Positions 30,931 to 41,384 of a stretch of 64,000 nt of DNA are shown here, piece by piece (position 1 is the first letter of the stretch; each line of letters opens with the position of its first letter). Both the position numbers and the translations under genes were made by a program. A model generated the notes under the pieces. It did not search any database. It was given only the letters and a program-made list of their open reading frames with translations, and was not told the origin of the DNA. Source of the stretch: Meconema thalassinum (lineage: Eukaryota; Arthropoda; Insecta; Orthoptera; Tettigoniidae); contig OX336388.2 in the NCBI GenBank assembly GCA_946902985.2, positions 1,704,969,978-1,705,033,977 on the forward strand, read 5' to 3'.

Positions 30931-32448
30931 AAACAAGTAGTTCCGTGAAGAACTATACAACCTATTTTCATATATCCTACTTATGTTAATTGCCACTATC
31001 AACATACAAAATTTCAGTTTGATTGCTGTAATAGATTCATAGATATTGAGAACCGACTAAATATTTCAGATGGTCGCCATGTTGGATTTTATATATGTAA
31101 TTCCTAGAGTTATGTACTGTTACATGAAGATTATTGTGAGCGTGTAGCATTCAAACTTCCATCGCGTGATTAGGACACAAGAAGTAACAAGGAGATTTTA
31201 AAATTACGCACAGCTGCCATCGTGTGGTTATGGAAACAATGGAAATAAATTAGATGCCAGTTGATTAACATTCGTATAAGGATTTACTGTACCAAGTTTC
31301 ACTGCACTCGGATGGTTAAATTGCGAGAAACGTCCATGTGAATATTTATACTTCGCGTCGCCGACATGTTGGATTTGTGATCACCACGTTTTTAAGGTCA
31401 TATAGGTGAACTTAAGTTCATAGTCCCTATGAACAAAAAATTCAGTTTGATTGTTATAATAGATTCGTAGATATTCAGAGCCGCCTAAATATTTCGGATG
31501 GTCGCCAAGTTGGATTTTTAAATGTATAGGCCATAGAGTCATGTACCATTAAAGGAAAATTATTGCGTAGGTTCATTACTCAAACTTTCACTTCGATCGC
31601 ATGATTACGACACAAGAAATAAACAACTTAATTTTAGAATTCGCACAACCGCCATCCTGAGGTTATATAAACAATTGAACTAAATTAGATACCAGTGCAT
31701 TACAATGTGTATAAACATTTCCTGTACCAGATTTCATTGCGTTTGAAACATTAAATCGCGAGGAAGGTCTATTTAAAATTTTCAAATTTGCTTGGCCACC
31801 ATGTTCGTTATGTAGTTAACCAGTTTTTGAAAGTCTTATAGATGAACTTCTAGTAGTGCCCTTTATCTCCGTACAAAATTTCAGGGTGATACCGCTAATA
31901 GTTTCAGAGATATAGAATACCGGTGAAATATTTCGCACACCCGCCATCTTGTGGTTATGTAAACAATTGAACTAAGTTAGATGTCGGTGCATTACAATGT
32001 GTATAAACATATGCTGTACCAAGCTGTATTGCGTTTCGTTGGTTAAATCGCGAGAAACGTCTATTTAAAAGTCGCAAATTCGCGTGGCCACCATGTTGGT
32101 TTTGTAGTTACCAGTTTTTCAAAAGTCACATAGGTGAACTTCTAGTAGTTCCCTTTATCACCGCAAAATATTCCAGGGTGATATCGGGAATAGTTTCGGA
32201 GATATTGAATGCTGGTGAAATATTTCGCACAGCCGCCATGTTGGATTGGTGAGACGTAACAAAATTTGAAGGGTACGGACGGGGTCGCCCGGAATAGTGC
32301 TATGCACTTACCGAGTTTCATTCAAATCGCTACAGCCGTTTAGAATTTATTAGGGACACACACACACACTTCACACACACACGCACACACACACGGACAA
32401 AAGGTGATCTCATAAGCCTATTTTTTCAAAATTGAAAATAGGCTAAAA
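30931..32448 (+). repeat. 1.5-kb interspersed repeat Z, copy 2
   Basis: Same orientation and internal order as 20243-21795, diverged by scattered substitutions and small indels. The 3' end is a clean hairpin: AGCCTATTTT, loop, AAAATAGGCT, followed by AAAAA. No coding content was recognised. Confidence 0.78.
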
Positions 32449-32449
32449 A

Positions 32450-33770
32450 TGGGCAATTTATTACCGCACCTTAGAATCTGTGAGTGCAAGTATCTTTAAA
32501 ATGTGTAATTATATCACCAACGGCAACATTATGGAAGTACTGAATCATCTAATTTTGGAATATAATCCCAATCACGCAATGGAAATGGATTACTAAATCA
32601 TGCGTGGGGAATTGATAACGGAAGGTGACCGAAACAATGATGAGATGATCTAAGACCATTGAGGACACCGCTTATAACACCTCATGGCGGGTCTCGAACG
32701 AGGGTCGCTGCAATCTATAAGTCAGATCATGTATCAGTAGCGTTATTGTAATGAGTTGGAACAGTAGATTAATTTTAGTATGGTTTCCTTTGAAGAGCAC
32801 AACCCAGGTAGCTATTATAAGACCACGTGTGGAAAGTTACAGTTTCGTTATAAATTTATAAACGCCAGGAAGGCAGTATTTTCAATGTCCATTTCGTATC
32901 ATTTCAGAACAGTTATTATCAACTTTTATTTTGTCAAGCTGATGACAAAGAAACGAGTTTTGGCAGATGTTAAAACAAGGCCAAGGTTACATGTTTACAA
33001 GCCAAACCACTACACAGCACACTAGATCTTAGGCAGTGCATTATTTATTTAGAAGGCTGTGAAATTCCTAGTATTATATAATCGGAATGCAGAGTTCCGT
33101 TATTCACATTTGTTTTGACATATCAATACTTGAAAACTGGTTCATTTCATTACGAGAAGCCAGACAGGCAATGTAGGAAACAGTATTTTGTAACCAGAGA
33201 ACATAGGTTCGACCTCATTCAGGGAAGAGGCAATTTAATAAATGCACAATCGCACACTTTAGTTTGTATCAGAAGCCTTCATGTTAATTCAGAGCGTTGT
33301 TAGAATGTGTTTTCTACTCACATAACCTTTATGATCAGTATTTAAAACGTGTATAATTCAGGGATCCACACTTATTGTAACTAACGTTATTATTGTATTA
33401 TTGAAATGAGTCGTGATGGTGGATTGATACCTCCGACATGTTATTGTGGTTATTTCGGTGGTAACGAGCTACTGCAGTCGTACCAAACCGATGGCGCCAG
33501 GATTGATGAATCCGTAATTGAGAGAGTGAGACACAGGGTGTCTAATAATAATGAAGTATTGGCGGAGACACAGGGTGTCTATTAAACTATTAAGTTATTA
33601 TGCATTAGTTGGATACACACGTTACCTGAGTACACTGAACGCTAATTAAAGGTCCATAAACTGAACAACTATACTGTGAGGAATAAATAATTGTGTGAAG
33701 CTTTAATAATCAAAGATACGATTTTGTGTAACTAAACAAATCTCATAATTCCCCCTGAGCCTAAATAAAG
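32450..33770. other. No gene seen; small duplicated palindrome
   Basis: A tRNA-like box B complement, GCGGGTCTCGAACGAGGGTC, near 32688 hints at a decayed SINE. GAGACACAGGGTGTCTA occurs twice, near 33527 and 33565; its GACAC/GTGTC arms are self-complementary. Two frames, 81 and 62 codons, in 32780-33303 have no recognisable motif. Confidence 0.4.
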
Positions 33771-33773
33771 ATA

Positions 33774-33875
33774 ATGAATACTAAAAATAAAATATTTTCT
33801 GGACCAAATGTTCGACACTTAGTTATTGTTAATTTATCTTAGATACATTTTGATACATTTTTACATGAATAATCG
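33774..33875 (+). repeat. 100-bp direct repeat, left copy
   Basis: AATACTAAAAATAAAATATT through TTAGATACATTTT to TACATGAATAATCGACA. Almost identical to 35705-35804 apart from a local repeat of GATACATTTT in this copy. Confidence 0.85.
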
Positions 33876-35704
33876 ACAAAAAAATAAAGATAATTGTTAC
33901 GTGCATTGCCCGTACCAACGTTTTCAAATATGTATCTTCCTTGGATGTGACTTCACGACCTTTGAAACGACCGCCTGGATGGCTTGGTTCCACAAGTGAA
34001 CACGAGATGGCAGCTGCTATCGGACTTCGGCGCAGCTAGCCGTAGTTCCTTCTTCTTCACCACTAGAGTGTGTTGATGGTGCCTTATAAACTAATCCTAT
34101 TCGTGTCATTTTAGAAGGCTATTGTGATTCTACGTCATGAAACAAAAGACTATATATACTTCATGCCGCCAAAACATTTTAGTGGTGTCGTGTGAAAATT
34201 ATTTGGTTTTCACATTGTCGTAATATGTGGCTAAATTTAATTGGACCAATTTAAATAAACCTGGTGCATGCTGGGTGGCCTTCTTGGCTTTTTTTCATCC
34301 ATCTTGTGAATAAGGAGTTGTGTGATTGCTGGGAGAAGAACTACGCATATTGTGAATCTCGCCAGGGCGAGGGCTTTGCCCTCGTCCACGCTAACTTGGG
34401 AATATATCCCAGTATTTGATGATACATGAAGTATTAGTGTGCAACTATCATCTGTGATAATCGTGTAAATAGTTTCTTCGGCCTTAATATGGAAATGCGA
34501 TATTGGTGTGCTTCTCTTCGATCGGCAGTTGTCAGCCATCTCATATTTTATTTTATTTTTTGATGATATAAATCCTTTAAGGATATCTAAGTAGTTTAAA
34601 GAAAAGAAAAATTTAGTGTCTCCCCTAAAGGTATGTTTTGCTTTTTATTTATTTTAAATTATTGGAGCTCCATATTTTGCATTGTGTACTGAAGGTTTTT
34701 TTTGTTCTGAAGGATGTCACCTATGAAAATGTAAATTTTTGTTAAACTATATTTGTCCGGGGAACACTACTGTTTTTCTTCTTATTTTATTATTTGGCAT
34801 CTGGCTAAGGCATTTTCTTCTTATAATATTATGGTACTGGCCAGACGAATCTATTAACACCAGGCCTAAATTTGTTCATTAGTCGGTCGGTTTTTAGTCT
34901 GACCCGTTGCCTTTAAAAACTATTTGATCTCGTAATGTCTAGAGTTTGTTTACATCTCGTTTTTTTTCTCACTGGAGAAGATTTAATTTAAAATTGTAAA
35001 TTACGCGTTTCACATAAATACGTACTGATGTACCTTCAACTGTTCTTGGTCGCCATGGTAACTTGTTGACAGAAGTGCATTGTGGGGTTTTGTTTTCTGG
35101 CGTGTTTTTTTGAAGTGCACGTTCTTGGGTCATGGTGGTGTTGGTTAACTTATTTGTTTTAAATTTTCCTTTGGTTTTCCTTTTTTGGAGTTTTCTTGGT
35201 ACTCCTACGTTATTCTTTCGTTACCTTGTTTATGGTAATTTTTTGCACTAGTTTTTTTTTCTGATTCTCCAAGGCCCTCATGGTCCTTTTTGGGAATATG
35301 TCTGGTGTTTATTAAGTGTTTATTTGGTTTGTAGCTTTTCATTCTCTTACCTCAGGTAATTGTTTATTGATATCGGCCTTAATTTTTTTTATTTCTACAG
35401 TGAGAATTCTAGCTGTGGTTTTATTTTATTTTGAAATTTATGCTGCCTTATGCATGTTCTGTTTTCTGGTGAAGGTGTTTTTTTTTTAAATTTTTAACAT
35501 TAAATTTTCTTTTAAAATTTTTAAGCAACTGTTGTGGCATTATTTCGTCGGCAGCAGTTCTCTTAGTTATTGGGGGGTGTCTGTAGTCGAGGCTGTGCGT
35601 TCCCCTTCTCCACCTTCCTTCTACCCCTTTTGGTGTTTTTCTGTTGGGGCATGTCATCTGGAGGTGATTTTGCAGTGGAAGCGACGCGGACGCCATCCGG
35701 GTGT
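33876..35704. other. 1.8-kb segment bounded by direct repeats; identity unknown
   Basis: The plus strand is T-rich from about 34540 to 35520. The minus strand has a 100-codon frame (34237-34539) and an 82-codon frame (35448-35696), neither resembling a family I know. No SINE or LINE hallmark is visible. The frames may be chance, or exons of something unrecognised. Confidence 0.35.
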
Positions 35705-35804
35705 CAATAATAAATACTAAAAATAAAATATTTTCTGGACCAAATGTTCGACACTTAGTTATTGTTAATTTATCTTAGATACATTTTACATGAATAGTCG
35801 ACAA
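35705..35804 (+). repeat. 100-bp direct repeat, right copy
   Basis: Matches 33774-33875 in the same orientation, 1.93 kb away. Confidence 0.85.
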
Positions 35805-36870
35805 CCAATTGGTGATGTGATAACAGGAGCACATACATCAGATTGGTAGCAATATGAGTCGATGTAATTGTTTAATTACCATCGTATTTGCAGACTTTCC
35901 TATTTTTCTAACTTTCTTAACACTTTGAAACTATGACCATTTGTTACAAACAGTAACAAATCGACTACGCATGCTGTGCCAATTGCACAACCATAGGAGT
36001 ACTGAATTATTGTATGCATTTGTGTTGTATTAGCATAGCTCTTTTTTTATTCAGCAACGTTGTGCACATAGCTTGATTTTCTTTGTAATAAACGCGTCTC
36101 GTTTATTAATTAATGATATTTAGGACTAGCTAAACATGTACATTTAAAAATAAATGTTGGAGATGGCACCATCATAGCATAGGACAACATTTCCCCTTGC
36201 TATTAAATGTAAATGTTTCTAGTATTTGTAAACAAGTAAATGTCTTGCTTTGCAGTAGATTCTTTTGATGTTGGATCCACCCGTAGTCATTTTCGATGTA
36301 ATTACTTAGGGCTGATCTTACGTGCCATACTCTTAGCTTATTCGTTCTTATTCAAATTTTCTATTAGGACCATGAGAGTAATTTAGATCCTGATTAGAAC
36401 TATTTTTATATTTTCTTTCAGGGCAGAATAGTATCGGACTAGCCGTTTGCAACTCTCATGCTAGGCTAGGGATCTATTCTGAATAAAATTTATTCGTGAT
36501 TTTAACATAAGACTGACCTCTCTTTTCTTGCTTAGTTTTGTTATCGATGCATTCCTCTGAGCTGGTTAAGAATCGAACCTCACCAATTCCCGATACCCCC
36601 GAGTGCAGACTTTTGTGCAACACCAGCCTATGAATGTGTCGTCCCCTATACTTGTGTGTTAACTGGAAGAGGGTCTCGGAAGGATCATTTGAAACCGGTG
36701 ACTCCCCGAAACCTTCGGCCAGCGGGCACAGTATATACAGAAGGGTCCAAAACTATGTAAGTACTCACTCTATATTAATCAATATCTCAGGAACCAAATT
36801 GCTTGGACTTACAGTTCTTGCGCCGTAATGTAGTGTAATGTTTTATGAACATGTGGCAATGATCATATGA
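35805..36870. other. No gene seen
   Basis: AT-rich, no supported feature. Confidence 0.4.
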
Positions 36871-36871
36871 A

Positions 36872-37721
36872 TCCAGTGGCGTAACTACGGGGGATGATTA
36901 GGGGGATTAATCCCTCTAATAGAGTCAGATGCTTTTCGCGAAGAAAACTGGACTTTATAATGTAACTAGATAGTTTGCTGCTGGCTGTATCTGGGATAAT
37001 AGGCTCGCCCGCTAGCTAGGCTATAACTGGGGTGATAGGTTTGCCCCTAGCTAGTTCGTAAACTGTCGCCTCAGTAATTGAATGGAGATTGTTGGAAGAC
37101 ATGAAAAAGTAAAAAATATTTATAGTGGGCGATGTATTGAAGATAGAGATATGCTCACGCGGGCTTTTTTTTTTTGTAGAACTTTTCATGTTGAACAATT
37201 CTTACACACATAGTATATTGATATGTTTAACGGTTTGCCCAGCGTAAGCTTAAAAAGCGCACGGACGCTAGGTTTTTCTTTCGACTTTTTCACTGAAATC
37301 GTTACTGCTTGGGTTCCTTTGATCATAAGTAAATTATTTGCAACAGAAACCTTCCTCGAGATATCCTTTACTGAATGGTGAAAACCGCATCAAAATCCAT
37401 CCAGAGGTTCTCCAGATTATCTGTGACATTCAAGAATCGGGGACTTTGTTTTATACTAAGTAGAGATATCAACAAAATTGTTAATTTTCGAGCAATTGCT
37501 CATTGTTAAGTGCAAATACAACGTGTTAAATGCTAATGAAATAAAATACGAAATAAATGTAGATAGGAGGTTTTGAAAACTTTGGGATCGTATATTTGGT
37601 TTCACTGATTAGGCTATGTTTCATTATGTCTGAACTCTCTCTCCCCCCCCCCCCCCCCACACACAGTGTAATTTTAACTCAACTCATCCCCTTCCAGAAG
37701 CAAACCCTAGTTACGCCACTG
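36872..37721 (+). mobile_element. hAT-like non-autonomous element with nested repeat
   Basis: The left end CAGTGGCGTAACTA and right end TAGTTACGCCACTG are inverted repeats of the CAGTGGCG type typical of hAT elements. The flanking octamers TATGAATC and CATGAGTC agree at 6 of 8 positions, consistent with an aged 8-bp duplication. Inside lies repeat X (37121-37467) and a C-run with CACACA (37643-37664). No transposase was seen. Confidence 0.7.
37121..37467 (+). repeat. Interspersed repeat X, copy 2
   Basis: Full-length match to 11911-12254. Nested within the hAT-like element. Confidence 0.75.
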
Positions 37722-38185
37722 CATGAGTCATGGTGTTCAAAGAGACTACCATTAACTGCACTACAACGTCGATGGCGCTGAAATACTGAGCGAACTACGG
37801 ATGTCAGTGTGTCCGGTGTGATGGCTTTGCACGATGCTTTGATGGAATCACGTAGCGCTCCCAGTGTTTGCCTATAAACGTCATTCTTCACAGTCCCGCA
37901 TAGGTAGAAGTCCAAGAGTGTTAGGTCTGGAGACCGCGGTGGACGCTCAATGACGTGAGAATGGAAAATCCTCTGGATTCTGCATACAATGACTCGAGTG
38001 CAACTCTTGAGAAAGCATTAAACTTCACTATGACGCGAGAATGGAAAGTCTGTCATTTGGTTCCCGAGCTATTCATTAACAAAAAATGAGTTCATAGGTT
38101 TGGACCCCTCTGTAATAAGCAGAACAAATAAGTACATGTTATCGTAATTTAATAACAACAACAATAATAATAATAATAATAATGG

Positions 38186-39816
38186 ATTACATTAAACTAT
38201 ATGCATCCTCTGAGAAACACATCGACAATCCAATTGCAATATCTGCTTCATTTTCTTCTGATATTGTAATGTCCTTCGGATGAGATAAGTGTCGCACCCT
38301 CGCCATTCGGCGTGGAAAATTAGAGACCCGAGCATTTCAACTTGATGACGGTTGTTTTAAACTATATGCATCCTCTGAGAAACACATCGAGAATCTAATT
38401 GCAATAACTGCTTCATTTTCTTCTGATATTGTAATGTCCTTCGGATTAGATAAGTGTCGCACCCTGACCAGTCGGCGTGGAAAATTAGAGACCCGAGCAT
38501 TTCAACTTGATGACGGTTGTTTCATAAAGCGTATAGAAGGTAATGAGACCTACAAATATCTTGGTCTCATGCAATCTAATCGAATAGATCATAAAGGTTT
38601 TAAAGATAGAACCGTAGCTATCTACAATCAACGCCTTAACAAGATTTTAAAATCAAAGTTGAATGGAAAGAACACCTTTAAGGCTATTAATACTTATGTT
38701 ATTCCTGCTCTGACATACACTTTCGGTATTATCAAATGGACGCAGACTGACTTAGATAACATCCTAATTAGGACACGTATCATCTTAACAAAACACAGAT
38801 GGCTTCACCCTAAGTCAGCTGTTGAGCGATTGACAATCCCGCGTCTAGGAGGTGGACGAGGGCTCACGGAAACTATCCAATTGCATGCAAGCAAGTGAGG
38901 AACCTTCAGAGATACTTTCTGGGCAGACATGACTCCCATACATCAAGCCGCTGTGAAGGCAGATGACAAGTTCACACCGCTGGATATACAGTTAGCCATT
39001 GATGAGGAATGTTCAGCCATCAAGCTTCAGCAGTGGACGCAGAAAGCTCTGCACGGTCGTCATCCGTATGATCTGAACCAGAAACATGTCGACATTGATG
39101 CGTCGAACAGCTGGTTGACTCATGCGGACCTATCCACTGAGACTGAAGTATTCATGGTTGCAATCCAGGATCAAGTTGTGGCTACCAAAAACTATCTTAA
39201 ATATATAGTTAAGGAAAATATTCAGGATGATAAATGCCGAAGATGCCAACTAGAACCGGAAACAATTCAATATATCACAGGAGGCTGCCAAGCAATCTCC
39301 TGTACTGATTACATGAAAAGGCACAACCAAGTGGCCAAAATAATGCACCTACACCTTGCTCAAAAGCACGTATTATCTGATAATAATTTGCCTTACTATC
39401 AGTATGTTCCTGACGCCGTTTTGGAAAATCCTAGTCACAAGTTGTTATGGGACCGATCAGTTATTACTGATAAAACCATACCAGCAAACCGGCCAGATAT
39501 AGTTCTTGTGGACAAGGTGCAGAAGAGAACCTTCCTTATTGATATTGCAGTGCCCAATTCCCATAATCTGCAACAAACCTGCTGTGATAAGATCACCAAA
39601 TATCTGCCCTTGGCTGAGGAAATACGGCAAATGTGGAGACAGGAAAGTGTAGTGGTTCTGCCCATAGTAATTTCTTCTACCGGCATCATCCCTAAATCAT
39701 TGGCTCGCAATCTACAAATATTGGGAATACATCCTGGTCTACATATCACCATGCAGAAGGCCGTCATCTTGGAGACCTGTTCCATTGTTCGCTCGTTTCT
39801 CAATGTGCCACCTTAA
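38186..39816 (+). pseudogene. LINE 3' half: RT end, zinc knuckle and restriction-like endonuclease
   Basis: The frame starts at the RT palm exit (YIKLYASSEKHI). A 165-bp in-frame tandem duplication (38194-38358, 38359-38523) repeats 55 codons; the first copy has TGA where the second has TTA. The RT thumb follows (YKYLGLMQSNRIDHKGFKDR). At 38889-38938 the sense continues in another frame as KQVRNLQRYFLGRHDS, then returns, so two compensating indels create the apparent TGA at 38896. The 295-codon remainder (38929-39816) has CRRC at residues 103-106 and C120 of a CCHC knuckle, where Y115 stands at the usual histidine position. It then has RPD-x14-D (188-205, FLIDIAVP) with K221, the R2-type restriction-like endonuclease pattern. 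An R2/NeSL-like LINE is inferred. It ends in (AAT)n. 5'-truncated and inactive. Confidence 0.8.
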
Positions 39817-39889
39817 GAGATTTAGCCATACCGTCTTGCAAACAAGGCGACGATATGTAGATATGTCCCGCTTATGTGGTGAAATGAAT

Positions 39890-39892
<3 letters not shown>

Positions 39893-39945
<53 letters not shown>
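39893..39945 (+). repeat. (AAT)n tract, probable LINE tail
   Basis: About 17 units, 75 bp after the LINE stop codon. Likely grown from the retroposon's 3' repeat. Confidence 0.9.
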
Positions 39946-39946
<1 letters not shown>

Positions 39947-39957
39947 TATAATAGTGG

Positions 39958-40460
39958 AGCCTCCGTGGCTTTGAAAACTTTTGGATCGTATATTTGCTTT
40001 CACTGATTATGTTTCATTATGTCTGAACTCCACCCCTGTGTAATTTTAATTCAACTCATCCCCTTCCAGAAGCAAACCCTAGTTACGCCACTGCATGAGT
40101 CATGGTGTTCAAAGAGACTACCATTAACTGCACTATAACGTCGATGGCGCTGAAATACTGAGCGCTGGGTCCGTGGTTCAAATACCGGCCACTCCATGTG
40201 CTATTTGTGCTGAACAAAGCGGAGGCAGACAGGTTTTTATACGGGTACTCCGGTTTTCCCTGTCACAATTTCATTCCAGCAACACTCTCCACTGTCATTT
40301 CATTTCATCTGTCATTCATTTAATCATTGCCCCAAGGGAGTGCGACAAGCTTCGGCAGCCGGCACAGTACATATCCTCGCCGCTAGATGGGGGCTTCATT
40401 CATTCCATTCCCTGACCTGGTCGGTCGACTGGAAGCAGGCTGTGGATTTTCATTTTCAAT
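39958..40460 (+). mobile_element. SINE family 1 carrying a 190-bp templated insertion
   Basis: The SINE starts GCCTCCGTGGCT. It breaks at 39969 and resumes at about 40162 with CGCTGGGTCCGTGG, losing about 26 bp of the head. The insert (39970-40162) is a copy of 37573-37791: it includes the hAT right end plus about 70 bp of its outside flank. The rest of the SINE to TGGATTTTCATTTTCAAT is normal. Confidence 0.8.
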
Positions 40461-40477
40461 AAAATATAATAATATTA

Positions 40478-40775
40478 GACCACCTCGTGGCGCAGTGGCT
40501 AGCATTGAAGGCTGTCGCCCCCGAGATTCGGGGTTCGATCCCCGGCTCTGCCAATAATTTAAAAGTCTTGGTATGGTCTGGTACGGCGTCTCCCAGCCTC
40601 GTGATGCAAAATGGGAACCTGCCGGATGCTATGGCAGGAGGAGGAGTGGAAAGGAACTGGCCACCCTACCACACGCAAACTCCGGCACTGGATGCCTGGT
40701 TAGTTATCCCTCGACGAAGTCAAGGGCTTTAATTGAGGTCACCTACGTCCCTGGAGGGAATATGGCACTCTAATT
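40478..40775 (+). mobile_element. SINE with family 2 head and a different tail
   Basis: The head GACCACCTCGTGGCGCAGTG has box B GGGGTTCGATCCCCGG. The body (GGTATGGTCTGGTACGGCGT onward) does not match family 2, so a SINE head was combined with another tail. Confidence 0.7.
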
Positions 40776-40799
40776 TAAAGAAATAATACTAATATTAAT

Positions 40800-41240
40800 A
40801 TTAATAACAAGAAAATATACGGCGCCGTTTTCAGAGATAATTTCTGGCAAAACAAGATCTACGGAAGAATTATACAGAAATACTGAATCTATCACGACAC
40901 TCATCAGAAAACGCAGAGTGAAGTTCTTTACACATATCGCCAGAATGGACGACACCACGACTGACTAAAAGAATATTCAACATAATTTCTACGTCGAAAT
41001 TGGGTACTACTTGGTGCCAAGAAACTACGGAAGACTTAAAACAATTACATATCGCCATAGAAGACATTCACGACAGCAGCATTTGTAGAGAAAACAGCAG
41101 AAACCAGAAATTTGAATTTAGATCACAACCCAAAAGAAATAGGCGTAAATAGACAGATGAAGAGAAGAAAGCACACAGTGAATGGATGAAAGGTTTTTGG
41201 GAAGATAAAAAGAATAAAAGAGGCACCACCAAAAGCTAGA
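40800..41240 (+). pseudogene. LINE C-terminal coding fragment (family Y), heavily decayed
   Basis: The plus frame gives STEELYRNTESITTLIRKRR and VKFFTHIARMDDTTT before multiple stops. The pattern RKRRxxFxxHIxRMD matches the other family Y tails. Confidence 0.55.
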
Positions 41241-41384
41241 TTTTAGTGTTTTTAGCGCAATTTTTTAAGGGGAATGTAGGTAAATATTAATAATAACAGG
41301 ATGCACGTACGATTCTGCAGCCTTATTTCAGGCGATTGGCATGTTACCGAATAACTTAACATATTTGTAATAAGGATATCTGTT

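Noticed and set aside
32938..32960. CTGATGACAAAGAAAC as a minimal hammerhead
   Set aside because: There is no room for stem II between the two core boxes.
34237..34539. 100-codon minus-strand frame as a gene
   Set aside because: No recognisable domain, no support for splice sites or promoter; left as unexplained within the repeat-bounded segment.
33774..35804. LTR retrotransposon call for the direct-repeat pair
   Set aside because: The repeats extend beyond any TG...CA boundary, and no primer-binding site, gag or pol sequence was seen.
39435..39803. 122-codon minus-strand frame
   Set aside because: It is antisense to the clear endonuclease coding sequence of the LINE.
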